A stretch of 64,000 bases of DNA from Ischnura elegans (lineage: Eukaryota > Arthropoda > Insecta > Odonata > Coenagrionidae), in the NCBI RefSeq assembly GCF_921293095.1, contig NC_060251.1, positions 58,421,585 to 58,485,584 of the forward strand, given 5' to 3'. Both the position numbers and the translations under genes were made by a program. The notes under the pieces were generated by a model. It worked only from the letters and a program-made list of their open reading frames with translations. It was not told the DNA's origin and made no database searches. Below, piece after piece: positions 46,806 through 58,872 of the stretch (within the stretch, counting starts at the first letter, position 1; each line of letters starts with the position of its first letter).

Positions 46806-47435
46806 GTATTTTCCATTCATAAATAGTTTTTTTGGCAAAATGTGTCCTCGACTTTATAACCAGTAGAAAGTCAATACTTAATTTTCTTTCAAAATGAAAC
46901 AAGATCTGGCGAACTTCTGTGGTAATTTTAAGAATGATAGAATTTGTGGAGTTAGGTATTCTTGGTTCTTAAGGGGTTGGGCATTCATGTTAACGTTCAG
47001 GCGTGGTTGGGAGTAGTGGCTGTTGTCGGAGCCTCTTCAGTATCTTTCATATACTCATTCAGCCCATGCCTATCCCACCGTCCCCATGTCCGTTCCATCC
47101 CTCCTTTGTACCCCTTAAGGCCGTGGGCCAATCACCCTCTCGGGAATTTCATTCATCCCCTAAGGGTCCGAAGCGAATGACTTGTTCCCCGGGATGAAGA
47201 ATGACCTTTTCCGATCTCTCACAGTCACCGAAACGAGCATGACGGAATTAGTACTGGGAGATAAACTTTGGAGCGCTTGTCGATGACGATTTGTGGAGGA
47301 AGTTCCGCGGAGAATAATTGATTTTTATCCGTAAATGTCTTATTAATTTTTTTATTTATTATTGAGTTTGTTGAAAGCTCAAGAGCAAACATTTCGTAGA
47401 TGTGTAAATATATTTGGCGCTTTCCCGGCGAATAA
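46806..47435. other. Unassigned region
   Basis: No recognised gene; minus-strand frame 47225-47536 partly overlaps the fold-back arm. Confidence 0.25.
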
Positions 47436-47655
47436 ATTGCTTGAAGATTTCTCGGTATCGCCACCGGGTCAGGAACTGCGTTACTGCCGACGTTTCGATT
47501 TCCAAATAGGCCATCGTCCTCAGGGCTATGTGTCATAGACCTGACGACGACATCGCCCTCTTAGTCCTGAAGACGATGGCCGAGTCGGACATCGAAACGT
47601 CGGCAGTAATGCAGTTCCTGACCCGGTGGCGATCCCGAGAAATCTTCACGCAATT
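47436..47655. repeat. Fold-back repeat with GACGTTTCG motif, copy 2
   Basis: Arms of about 88 bp (47436-47524 and 47566-47655) are inverted copies with few differences: TGAAGATTTCTCGG, CGCCACCGGGTCAGGAACTGC, CTGCCGACGTTTCGAT (each under 22 bp), GGCCATCGTC. The spacer is about 40 bp. It shares CCACCGGGT and CTGCCGACGTTTCG with the copy at 12957-13136. Non-coding. Confidence 0.92.
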
Positions 47656-47837
47656 TACAAGGGGTATATTCGGCTACTGCGCATGGGCCGAAGACTGAAA
47701 TGGTGAAATCCGAGATCACGTGACGGGTCTGCTTGGTTCGCTATAACGAAAAAGTAATATTCTGAGCCTGCCGTGTAAACGTGAAATAGACATGATTAAT
47801 ATATTAATTATAAAATTGACTTTGGACTTAAGAAATC

Positions 47838-47906
47838 TGCATAGCGTAGTAGTCTGTGCAGTGGCGCGTATGCCGAAGTTATGTGGTTCAATTCCCAGTC
47901 CTAGGA
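47838..47906 (+). mobile_element. tRNA-derived SINE head
   Basis: TAGCGTAGTAGTCTG (A-box-like) and GGTTCAATTCC (B-box) at tRNA spacing, in a tRNA-like context ending CCTAGG. It lacks the inverted arms of the copies at 46229 and 56025. The downstream body is A+T-rich. Not a functional tRNA by inspection. Confidence 0.5.
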
Positions 47907-50900
47907 AATTTTCTCATGGCAATTCATATTAGTATGACGATAAAATTTGTCTTCATGTTGTTTAATTCGATTACAAATTTTATTTACATCTAATTAAAAA
48001 ATCTCGCAGAGGAAAAAGAATCTGGAATTGAATAAAATATATATCTAGTTTTTCCGTTTCCCACAATTACTCCGAAGTTGGCGTTTCAATGTTGGCTGCG
48101 GATTGTGGTCAATGTGGAGCCATCTTGAGTGGCCTAAGGCTATAAAAAATAGCTCTGGACTTGGCTTCGCAGTCACCGATGGCCGTGCGAACCATTGAAA
48201 CTTCTATTTTGTTTTGCGTATTCAATGAATTCATTCTCTTGATAGAGTCGGTTCAACTTTTACACTTTTGTAGTCTCTTAATCACAAAACTCTTGAAAAT
48301 ATGCCTATCTTTTAAAGTACATCATCTCTTAACTTTTTTTTAAACATCCCGCTTACATAAGAGCTTTCTCCTTTGCAACTGATTCCTATTTCTCAAAGAA
48401 TATTTACTCGAAAATTACTCGAATACTGAAATAACAGATTTAGGGCTTCCTCGTTGTTTTTTAATTCTGTGCGAACGATTTTTCGTATTCAATTGATTAT
48501 ATTTTTTTTACAAATTACCAAGTAAACTACGCCTATTCGCTTCTAGTCGAAGTTTTAAGAAGAATATTTCGAAGGGCAATCTTTGGCAATTGAATGGTAT
48601 GATTTTATGTGAAAAATATCATGAGTTAAAAACTGAAACAGTATCAACATTTATAAAAAATATGATTTTGTTTTGATAAACAATCCCATGCAGATGAAAT
48701 ATGTTGAATTGAGCATAGATTTTTATCAGAGTTACTAACGTACATCATTGTATAGGGCTGAATTTTCATTAACTATGACAGAATGTAATGAATATTCGCA
48801 ATTTCATATTGAAATAGTTGAAAAATATGCTAAAGTTTTCTTCATCTACATTATTTTGCCTTCAAATAATTTGAATTTGTCATCATCTCTTTGTTTTATG
48901 AATGGTACACCTCTATTGCGTCTGGAATTTAGGAATTACCTTAAATGGGCGTGAAATTTTTTTTACATTGTATTTTTGGTCGAAACTCTCATGAGACCCC
49001 ATCTGTTAATTTCCGAGAGCTCAACTTTTCTGTCAAAATCCTCAAAAATCTCTTATTTGTGATTTTTTCCCCTCTACTAGCCCAATACGACTCAGTTTAC
49101 TTTAAGCCACGGCTTTTTCAGCGCCTCTCCAAACCAATAAGGGTTTACTGCTGTGGGATAGTGATTGCCTTATGCTATTCATTCCCATTCCTAGAGGGAA
49201 AGACTCCAGTGACATTTGTTCCAGTTCCAAAAATCACCGCCATTCAACTGTTGGCGCCGTTGTACCCATGTGGCTCCGTGTTGGAGGAACGCGTGTGGGT
49301 GCATGGTCGCCAAATAAGGTTTCATACCACTTCTGGGGTGGTGTTACGCTCGTCCGTTTGACTAATTTTTTATCACTTTGAATTGCTCTTGCCCGTTCAG
49401 GAAATTTATTTACTCAGAATTCCACGGAAGGTAATCGGAAATAAAGGCTATTTGATATTGATTTGGAGGAAACACTGGGGATTGTAATCACATGGTATAA
49501 ATTTGACCGAGAGGCATTTGATTATTTAAGTGTAATACTGCAATTTACCGATATTTACCATCAATACTTTATATATTTACAGTTTAAACCGAATAGTGAA
49601 TGGTCTAGAATGCTAATTTATGGGGAGAAATTATGGCATTGTAATTGTACAAAATTCTAGAATTTGACAAATGCATAGTTTTGATTTTCAGCAAATTCGC
49701 ATATCGAGCCACTGAATGGTGGAGAGAGAAATCTTCTGAAGACGCGTTGAACATTTTTTTGTGTGAACCTAAAGTTAGGCGATATTCGCTTTTTATTGTG
49801 TATGTATTAAGAGTAAATTTTCTCTCAAGTACTACGCAAGTAAATTGGCACTGTGTCGCTTCAAATGCTCTTACTAAAGCTTTATTTCCTTGCATCACAA
49901 AGTTGCGTTTCACAGGGAAATTAAGGAAATAATTAAGATTTCCGCTATTTATGTTGAAAATATTCAGTAATCTATAAAGTATAGCCGTAGGATTTAAATC
50001 CTGTAATTCGGCTGCGAACATGTTACAAAATTTTCAATTTTTAGAATACTGGAAATTTAATGGGGAAAAAATGCCTTTTCTGAACATTTTTTAAATCACT
50101 CAGTGTGAATAAAACGTTAATAATTATTGCAATGAATTTTCGGAGATCTGTATGTTTTTCTCCAGTACGAGTTTTTTTCAGCAGGCGATCAAATTATGCC
50201 TGCTCCACTTTTCAAATTTAGCGCACTCAAACGCCAAGCGTAATTTATACTCGCTGTTATTCATTCATCAGTCAGCAATCGACTTCCATCCGGATAACCC
50301 TAATAATACCCTCGAACTTTATTCGTCACCCGGAACTGCGAAAACAGTTGAACATTTACATGCGTGTGATTTGGGTCTCGGCGGAACTTTTTCGTGTCTC
50401 GTTTGTTTCCCCTTCCGTCCGAGGGAAGGAGGTTTTCCTTGCATAGGCGCCATAAAGCCGCGAGCGCCATAAAAGGGAGACTAGCATTGTTATTGGGGGT
50501 GTGTAAACAAATGAGCGGGAGTTACGTCAGCATATTGAAGGGCCCTGCTGCTTCTCTGCTTTTCCGCTAGCTAGCGCGGCTGCCCTGCGGTCTGCACCCA
50601 CTCCTCTTCCATCTGCACCCGACCCTATCAGTTCGCGATGGGCATAGGCGTCGACAAAAACATGTCACTTTTTAAAAATTGTAGCGAGAAAAAACATTCG
50701 GGAACGCATCAGTCCCGTTCGACCGGTATATTTCGTGAAATATTACTAGCTTAATACTTGAAACGATATAATCATGAAAATTTTTAGGAAGTATATTGAG
50801 TAGATCGCACTTTTTTTACTGTCCCAGAATTTCGAAAATTTTGCCTCAGTATTTTCTAAATATTTACAATACCTTCTACGGGAAGGAATTGCTCGTCAAA

Positions 50901-51046
50901 ATTTGTAAGTTTCGAAGCGTAAGCCTCAGGTAATTGCCATCTGACAATTTTAGCTTTCCAATCTGGGTGACGATGACAGATAGGAACGATGAAAATGGGT
51001 GGTAGGTAGATGTGTACACCATTTCACTGAGAATATCATTAGTAAT
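47907..51046. other. Unassigned 3.1-kb region
   Basis: Mostly A+T-rich with a more G+C-rich patch at 50380-50650 (CTAGCTAGCGCGGCTGCCCTG). Short open frames on both strands show no recognisable domains, and no transposon ends were identified. Confidence 0.25.
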
Positions 51047-51482
51047 TGTTATTATTAAAGTATTCTAACGATTAAGGTAGGTTTCCATGGAGAACTGAGA
51101 GGCATTCTCGGATCCTCCCTCCCCATCAGCCACTTCACCCTTCAATTCACAATAAGGCCTACTCCCTTTCATTTTATCTAAAAATCCAAATATTTTCCTT
51201 CCTCTCCCTCGTTTGCCTAACATTCTACCCTCTAAAACGCTCGCTCCATCCATATCTTCTGTCTCCTCCGTATCTCATCTAAAAGCTGCCTCTCCTCACC
51301 CACCATGTCCAGCACTTCGTCGTTCCTTTTCCTCTCCGTCCACTCACCTTCTCCATTCTTCACCACACCCACATCTCGAATTTCTCCAGTCTTTTCTCGT
51401 CCTCCTTCCTAAGTGTCCTTGTTTCTGCACCGTAAAGCGCTACACTCCAGATCAGACTCTTCACTAACCTTTTCTTTAATTC
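51047..51482 (-). pseudogene. RTE-like C-terminal/3' fragment with TAA-rich tail
   Basis: On the minus strand it encodes GRMLGKRGRGRKIFGFLDKM and GSRPYCELKGE, nearly the same as the copy at 5762-6253, and ends in the same 3' tail followed by a TAATAA-type repeat (51047-51060). 5'-truncated at about 51482. Confidence 0.88.
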
Positions 51483-52194
51483 TTACTTAGCAAATCTCAG
51501 AAGCTCCTTCCTGTTCATGAACGCCATTAGTAAATATCAGGTAGATGAATAAGTTCCTCACTTTATTTACTGGTAACCGAACATAAAAATCTCCATAAAA
51601 TTCGTCCCTACCTGCGTGTTTTGTTTTCTATGCGATGCAGAAACGAATTCTGTTTTGGTTACACAGCTGTAATTGAATATTTTACAAATCTTTTATCTCT
51701 TTTTTCTTATGAATCTTTTATCTATTTAAATCTTTTATGAACACATTAAAACGCGTCATTGATTCAGTTGAAGTGAATATTTAAGAGGGATTTTGGATTT
51801 TTAAGATGTTGTCTTATAAGTGAAAATCTCTTTGGCACTACCCATCCCCCTCAACCCAAGGGACTTGTGAACTAATGCTTCCCATTGGTTGTAAGTGCAC
51901 AGATAATCTAATTCTTTGGCATGTATATAGAACTTTTTTCCTGTACGTCTGTTTGCTATCAGGGATCATTCCGCTACGTAAAAATTCTCTAGCTCAGGCT
52001 TATTGTAAATGTAGAAGTTACTGTGTGAGTAACGTAGTCTGGCGCTCTCACTAATTGGGTCATGGGATACTATTCGGGTTCCCCATTGTCATGGTTATCG
52101 AAGTTTCGAAACTCGGGTACAATTCCTTTCGGTAGGCTTGTAAGTAAAAAAAGTTACATTTTTCAAGTTTGCCCTGAAAGCAATAATCCCTAAT
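51483..52194. other. Unassigned region
   Basis: No recognised gene or element. Confidence 0.25.
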
Positions 52195-52436
52195 TGAATC
52201 GCTAGCTGCAGAGAGGCATCATGTCAAAGCTGGATGATTTTTATTTTTTTAAAAGTTGCTGCTAGGTGCAAGACGCAGCGTTTCCCACTAAAAGGAAACA
52301 TGTCATGCTAATAACACCGAACGGACATGTTTCATTTTAGTGGGAAACGTTGTGTCTTTCCCCTTGGCAACAACTTAAAGAAAAAAAAATAAATAGTCCG
52401 CCTTGGATGTGATGCCTTTCTGCAGTTAGCGATTCA
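52195..52436. repeat. Near-perfect 242-bp hairpin (fold-back MITE candidate)
   Basis: Arms 52195-52304 and 52324-52436 are inverted copies with a spacer of only about 19 bp. Shared blocks: TGAATCGCTA, CTGCAGA then GGCATCA, GTTTCCCACTAAAA, GAAACATGTC. Small indels lie in the A/T runs. No coding capacity. Such a compact hairpin would fold strongly as DNA or RNA. Confidence 0.92.
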
Positions 52437-52879
52437 CTTGTGTTTTAGCATAAAGATCAGTCATCAGGTGGGAAACTTGAGCTTTCAGGTAAAGCAATTT
52501 TTTTACGCAGAAATTGAATTTGGTGTGAATTTGAAAAAAAAACACGGAATGGGAAGAGCGACGGGCGAGGAGATTGCGATAGTCATAGGGCAGGATCAAA
52601 TGACCTCAGCTGTGGGTGAGAGTGGAGAGAACACCGGCGTCGGCATATCCCTGCTTTTCAAAAAAGGCACCGACAAACCACGGCTTGAAATCCCATCTGA
52701 CAAGTCAACTTGACAGGAATTTGAAATGAAAAATTGTCATATTTTTTTTTGGGCTGCAATTGTCACCTCGATGTTTTTCTATGCATTGGTATCTATATAG
52801 GGAAACCCGGGGAAGAACGGGGTAAGCGTTTTTTTTAAGAGCAAAAATAGGTGCTGCGCAAGCGGCAACAACTATATCT
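52437..52879. other. Unassigned region
   Basis: One open frame (52438-52713 plus, 91 codons) with no recognisable domain; its start overlaps the hairpin edge. Probably chance. Confidence 0.25.
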
Positions 52880-53122
52880 AGTCCGGGGGGTCCAGACCCC
52901 ACCCCCCCCCGAAATATACAAACATAAGCATTTTCGTTCAGAAAAGAAAATATTAAAACATCATGAATTTATAAAGTATTTATTTAACAAATGTAGTTTT
53001 TTTCGACCATTAAAAGTGTTAAAATTAGTTTAAAACCCAATACTTAGTACCCAGTTTTTCAAATATTCCCCCCCCCTGGTTTTGGACCCCCCTCCCGAAC
53101 GATATTCCGGGCTACGCCACTG
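52880..53122 (+). mobile_element. hAT-like MITE copy (left-truncated) of the 9285-9540 family
   Basis: Matches 9300-9540: GGGGGGTCCAGACCCC, a C run, AAAGTGTTAAAATTAGTTTA then AAACCC, TACTTAGTA, CTGGTTTTGGAC, and right terminus GGCTACGCCACTG ending at 53122. The left CAGTGG terminus is missing. A small stem-loop GTGTTGC...GCAACAC follows at 53123-53147. Confidence 0.88.
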
Positions 53123-54214
53123 GTGTTGCTTATAAGTTACGCAACACCAATATGGACTAGTTACAGTTATTGCCGCTTTTTTCGCACTTAAAAATCGCTC
53201 ACCCCGCTCCGCCGCGCCATCCCGTTTTGTAAATTGTTACATATTTATTTATACCGAATAAGTGAAGCGATGGCTTCGGTAGCTTAGATGATGTGCATGC
53301 TAAGTGATAAGTTTGAAAAATTTTCCGAATGGATTTGTGCTCTTAGGGAATTTACTGCTTTAATTTCGTCGTCTCACAGAAAAAATAATCATTTCTCTCG
53401 CGTCTGTGGAGAAGAAGACTCGGTGCATCCATTTAAACTGCGGCTGTTGGTGATTTCTCATTTAAAAAAATCTTCTCTCTGCTAATTAGCCGTCTGCCAG
53501 GCGGTGAAAGGGAGAGGGAAGATGTAATATGGGCACATGCTAATTCTCCTCCCTGGGGTTCGTCACTCTCCCTCTTGTCGGGATGGCTAAAAAAAAGATA
53601 CTTGGAAGGAGCTCTGGGAATCGGCCAGTGGCGGTTGATGGCCGTGTTGCGGAGGCGTAGTAATGAATGGTGGGGTAACGGGAGTGGGGTGGTCTTTAAA
53701 AGAGCAAATGTGGTTTGGTATCAGGGGAACGAAATGGGGTTGGAAAGAGTCGGGGATCCTCCTAATGGGGGCGGAGAGAGATTGTATTGCTGCGGGTCGT
53801 TTTACAGGATGGCTTCTCAGATGTAGAAAAAATATTATCCCGAATTTTACCGATTTTCAAAGTACTTGTGCATTATTTACCGCATATTTTTGCATCAATT
53901 TTATGTATATTCAGGTGAAGCACGTTTGGCTCACTACCCTTAATGCCCATGGATCGAAACCACGCTCTGCTACCATTTTCAACAAGGTTGGATGACTTCT
54001 CAGTATCACTAGGTGGGTTTCTTCACCCAAATTCGACCATGAAATTGGCAGAATTGGCCCTAGAGTCCACCGATTTCCGGCGAATTTGGCACTTCGCATT
54101 TTTTAAATAGAAGACAGAAACCATAAGTACTTTTTGTATCAGTCTCGGTCACAATGAATTGAGGAAGACAAGTAACCCGTGAACGACACTTTCGAATATT
54201 AGATGAACGAGTGA
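53123..54214. other. Unassigned region
   Basis: Contains a more G+C-rich part (53500-53830) with open frames lacking known domains, and near 53920-53985 a weak B-box-like GGTTTCGATCC on the minus strand that may be a SINE relic. Confidence 0.25.
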
Positions 54215-54434
54215 GAGGAAGGATGAGATAAGGATTTTTAGTTAAAATAGGGAGTTTAGTTAGGGAGTAGGCCTTATCGCGAATTAAAGAGGGAAGTACA
54301 TTAAGGAAGAGCAGGCTGCCAGAATGCTTTTTTAGAACTTCATGGAAACCTATTATGATCGATAGAATTCTTCAATAATAATAATAATTATGATAATAAT
54401 GATAATGATGATGATGATGACAATGATAATAATT
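54215..54434 (+). pseudogene. RTE-like 3' end with ATA/GAT microsatellite tail
   Basis: Matches the last part of 5762-6253: GGAGTAGGCCTTAT, GAGGGAAGT, CATGGAAACCTA, GATAGAATTCTT. It is followed directly by a compound repeat (ATA)n/(GATAAT)n/(GAT)n from about 54374 to 54434, the family's simple-repeat 3' tail extended. Confidence 0.85.
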
Positions 54435-55843
54435 TTAATATGTCGAATTTCGCTATACCACGACTGATTCGGCTGAATTAATCCGAAGAGTATATTTATA
54501 AAATATTATTTAATCGACTAGTGCTTGTTTTCCGCACTAGCATTCTCAAGGGAGGGGCATTGTTGGTTGTGGATGGAATGCCAGGAGGGATGCGCCTCGC
54601 AATCGGGCGAACAGGGCTTTATCTCAAGAACGTAAGGAGCGCGGCGTGCCAAACCCTAATTATTGCCATCCCCCGGGAGGCCCTTGTGTCTCTCCTGAGA
54701 GTTTCCCACCAAACCTCGTCATTCGCCTCGTGCTCTCTCTTGCCATATACTCCCTCGTCATATCCCGCATGTCTCGTAGAAACTCCGCGGTAGGGTGAAA
54801 ACAGGGATTGCTGTCGAAGATGACTATTCTGTTAACTTTTGCTGTCACTCAAAGGATAATAATATCCGTGTACTGGATAGAGGTAGTGGAGTCATTTGAA
54901 AGAGATAAATGTTTTTGTTTGGTAAATTCATTCTTATGCGAAAATTGAATTTGAGCCGTTCCACAATCGAACACTTCGCTTCATTAACTATGGACAAGTG
55001 ATTAGACCAAACTATTAAAATAATTTTCAAGAATTAAGTCGTAAAACTTTTCATTAAATTACACGCGAATATTTTGCTTGCATGTAGCAGCGTATATATA
55101 GATGGTAGTTTCGTCTGTAAATCTGGTGTAGGCCTCCGCGAAGTATACTAGTCTAGGATAGCAGTGGTTTTTGGTTGAGGCTGTTTTGTTTTTTTCCTTA
55201 CGAATGGAGCAATTATTTGGTATTTTTCTGTAAACTATGATGCCGAGATTAATACAGATAGTCGTTGGCCGCGACAGCATCTACTAAGTAATTATCTTTG
55301 AAATATTTAATTAAAATAAGAAAGTTAAGTAAATTGTTCCTATTGCCATTATAGGATAATATTCATAGTCCTCTCCATAAGTTCTCATGGCTTGATAGGA
55401 GGACGTGGCGGATCTATCCTTGGACCGAAAAAAGAGGAGTATGGAAATTGGGGGTGGCGATGGAATGTAAAATAACCCTCAGAATAGGTGGGTTTCGAGG
55501 TTTTTAGTATTTTCAAGGCTCTAGAACGGCGGTTTTGGGTAATGTTTTAGCTATCGTTTTTTTATAGCCAAATAATTATAAAAAGTGGGACCCTGAAAAT
55601 AAATTGCTTATCTTGTGTAAGCTTTGATTCAATATGTGGGTATGAGCCTCAGAGTAAAAAATAAACAGTACCTACACAATAACTTACACCATGAGAAAAT
55701 GATTGCTGTTCAAAACAATATCTCTAGAAATATATAAGAGGCAAGCGTTACCTCGAGATAATTTTATTTCGAGAATTTTATTTCACGAATCAGGGATACC
55801 ATGACTTTTTATTTAACTCTTGTAATACAAAATCATTAGTGAA
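54435..55843. other. Unassigned region
   Basis: No recognised gene or element; the short open frames (54521-54793, 55059-55280) have no known domain. Confidence 0.25.
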
Positions 55844-57413
55844 ATGTATTCGACGGGTGAGATACCAAAGGACTTCGAGAGGAACATTATAATCCCTATT
55901 CCTAAGAAGAAAAGATCGGAGAACTGCGAAGATTTTAGGGCTATAAGCCTAACTACATATGCGTCTAGAATACTGACAAGGATCATCTATAGAAGATTAG
56001 AACGAAGAGCAGAAGAGTGCGAAAAATCCACAGAGGAAAAATCATTCGCCTTGACCGGGATTCGAACCCGGATCCCTCGATTTCCGGCCGAGTGCTTTGG
56101 CCAGTTAAGCTACCGAGGCGTCATTCTCCCCTGTGGAAATTTGTGGACTCCGGGTGACTCCGTAAAAAGTTATCACCGTGGCTAGTCCCGGTATACTTAA
56201 ATAATGAGCAGAAGAGTGTTTGGATGAGGACCAATTTGGATTCAGAAAAAAACAAAGGCCCAAGGGAAGCAATATTGGCCCTTAGACTGCTCATGGAGAA
56301 GAGGATGGAAAAGAACAAGCCAACGTTTGTTGCGTTCTTGGACTTAGAGAGGGCATTTGGCTACGTGGATTGGAGCACAATGCTTATAATCCTAAAGGAA
56401 ATTGGGGTCCTTTACAATGACAGAAGAATCATCCACAGTTTATACAAAAACCAAGTAGCGGTGATAAAATCAGGGCCCAGCTGTGAAGAAGCAAGAATTA
56501 GGAAAGGAGTGAGACAGGCTGTGCATTGTCACCCGTAATTTTCAACGTTTACATTGAGAAAGCCATTAGGTAATGAAATCAAAGAAAAGGCATTGGGAGT
56601 AAATATCCATGGAGAAAAAATTAGCATGCTAAGATTTGCCGATGACATAGCCGTTATAGCAGAAACAGAATGATTTGAAAAATATTCTGTTTAATATGGG
56701 TAGGGTAATGGGTAAATATCAACAAAATAAGCACGAAGAAAACCAAGATATTAGTATTCAGCAGAAGAGTAGAAGTCAAGACTAACATTAAAATAGGGAG
56801 GCAAAAACTGATAGAGGTGGATGATTTCGATTATTTGGAGAGCAAGATAACTAGTAACGGGTGAAGCAAGAAAGAAATTATCTGCAGAATAGCCCAGACG
56901 AAGAGAGCATTCCATCAAAAGAAAGACCTGATTACAGCGGAAAACTTAAATATGGAAGTAAAGAAAAAATTTATAAGAACCTATATTTGGAGTATGCTCC
57001 TATACGGAAGTGAGGCATGGACAATGACCGCAGCGTAGAAAGCAAGGATAGAGGCCTTCGAAATGTGGTGCTACAGAAGAATGATGAAGATCAAATGGAT
57101 CGATAGTAACGAGGAAGTCCTAAGAAGAGTAGGAGAGAAGAGAAGCCTCATGAAAACCTCGATAAGAAGACGGAACAACCTTATAGGCCACATCTTGAGA
57201 CATGATGGCTTGATGAAGACAATCGTCGTGGGACAAGTGGAAGGCAAGAACGGAAAAGGAAGACCTCGAACAAAATACATTGAACAAGTAAAGAAGGATG
57301 TGAAAGAGAAGAAATACGTAGGTGTGAAAATATTAGCTGATAGGAGAACTGACAATGAGTGGAGAGCTGCGTCAAACCAATCCTAGGACTGTTGACCAGT
57401 GATGATGATGATG
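55844..57413 (+). pseudogene. RTE-like reverse transcriptase, 5'-truncated, interrupted and frameshifted
   Basis: The longest retrotransposon relic here. In order: GEIPKDFERNIIIPIPKKK and CEDFRAISLTTYASRI (RT start), an insertion at 56020-56205, then DQFGFRKNKGPREAI, FVAFLDLERAFGYVDW, GVRQA followed by a frameshift, LSPVIFNVYIEKA, FADDIAVIAE (catalytic box), and the post-RT region MWCYRRMMKIKWID and LIGHILRHDGLMKT. It ends with a (TGA)n run near 57400. Several stops and frameshifts make it inactive. Same broad family as the other RTE-like fragments but a distinct subfamily by its tail. Confidence 0.9.
56020..56205 (-). mobile_element. tRNA-like core flanked by inverted arms, copy 2, 13-bp target duplication
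   Basis: A 186-bp insertion in the RT frame, flanked by identical 13-bp GAGCAGAAGAGTG (56007-56019, 56206-56218). On the minus strand the core (56119-56048) folds as a tRNA: D stem GCTT/AAGC, anticodon-type loop CCGGAAA on CTCGG/TCGAG, T arm CCGGG-TTCGAAT-CCCGG, acceptor with one mismatch. Position 33 is C. Around it lie inverted arms (about 56025-56050 and 56118-56142). The RT frame on the two sides is continuous across one target copy. Likely a SINE-type insertion. Confidence 0.88.
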
Positions 57414-58872
57414 AATACATCTTAGCTCAAGCAATTTCTATGCAATGCATTTGGCGGTATTTGGGTCAATGTGGAGACCTTTGCTGTCGACGTTCAGTAT
57501 TGACCTATGATAATCTATTGTTCTCAACATTGGTGTTGAAGTCTTCACCTTAAAATACTTGTTACTGTTTGTCACAACGCATATCATGTTAATTGAAATC
57601 TATACTTTCAGTTGTGCATGTTTCGTTTCTTGCGTATTTTTTATGCTTGTATTACTATTATTTATATTCCTCTCCTTTTATTTTCTCAACAAGAACATAT
57701 GTGACCTCATATGATCTGTTGTAGTTTTACCTTATTGAGAATACAGTGAATGGCGATCAATAAGTTATTTCTATTCACTGCTTATATATACTTCGCTGTA
57801 TTTACCCCTGCAACTCGCAGCTCAACACTTTCTCGCAATAATACCTGTAAATACATTGTAAGGTTCACTTTTAAATCAACAAATCAAATGAACACACTTT
57901 ACAAACACACTTGTCCAGCAAAATTACTCACGGAGAAAATCGGAAAAAACACGTAGGTACTGTTACTTCGCGAATCAAATTTACACAAACTATCGTCACA
58001 ATTGTTCAGGGTTATTACTCAAGAGGAAAATATGGAGCGACTACACGTACTTTAACTTTATAAATGAAATAACAAACAAAAAGGGAACACAATTAATAAA
58101 TACTTAAGACGACGGGAGTTAATCTCGAGCGACGACGCGTGCAACCGAACGTCAATATTTTCATTACACTACTACTTTTTTGCTTGTTTCGCATCGACAA
58201 CCAGAATTCTTGTCCATTTTCACGCAAAGCTCATTGTTTCTTCTCGTAGTCAACAAGACTTTTGTTACAACATGAGTTACATGAATGGTGTGGGATGAGA
58301 GGGAAGGTTTCAGCCTTTTCTTCGATTAGACAATTTATTTAGGGTCATAATTACGAGAGGGAAGATTCCAAGACTGATTTTTATCGTACCTAAACGAACA
58401 CACATTTTATCGGTTCCCAAAATGTGAGTCCGATAATATTTTTTCATAAACGATCTGGAAATTGAAAGATTGAAATTGATGACTGCCATGGAAATTAACG
58501 AACCGAGCGGAGAATTCGGAGAAAATGCTGACTTTCTTGAATTCTGGCGATCTTTCGGATTACAACGACCAGCATCCTTAAATTTCCCACACTTGAATCA
58601 ATGCTTCTTCCTTTCCACCAGAATTGATGACCAAACAAAATGCAGCTTATTGCTTTCCAATTGATGTGGATACGTAGGCGTAAATTAAAGCAATGCAGAA
58701 ATAGGAAACAATTTCAATAGTCACGTGGAAAAAATTGATTTCCTAAAAAAGTTGCCAGGTCTTTATATTCCGTTTGTGACACTCTACGCATGGTCATCAT
58801 TTAATTTAATCACTGTCATTATTCATTAAAATTCATTCATTTATTATTTAATTCTTTTACCGTTTTCATGGA
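57414..58872. other. Unassigned region
   Basis: A+T-rich, no recognised gene or element. Confidence 0.25.

Noticed and set aside
54374..54434. Independent microsatellite locus.
   Set aside because: It follows directly on an RTE-like 3' end and is best explained as that element's simple-repeat tail.
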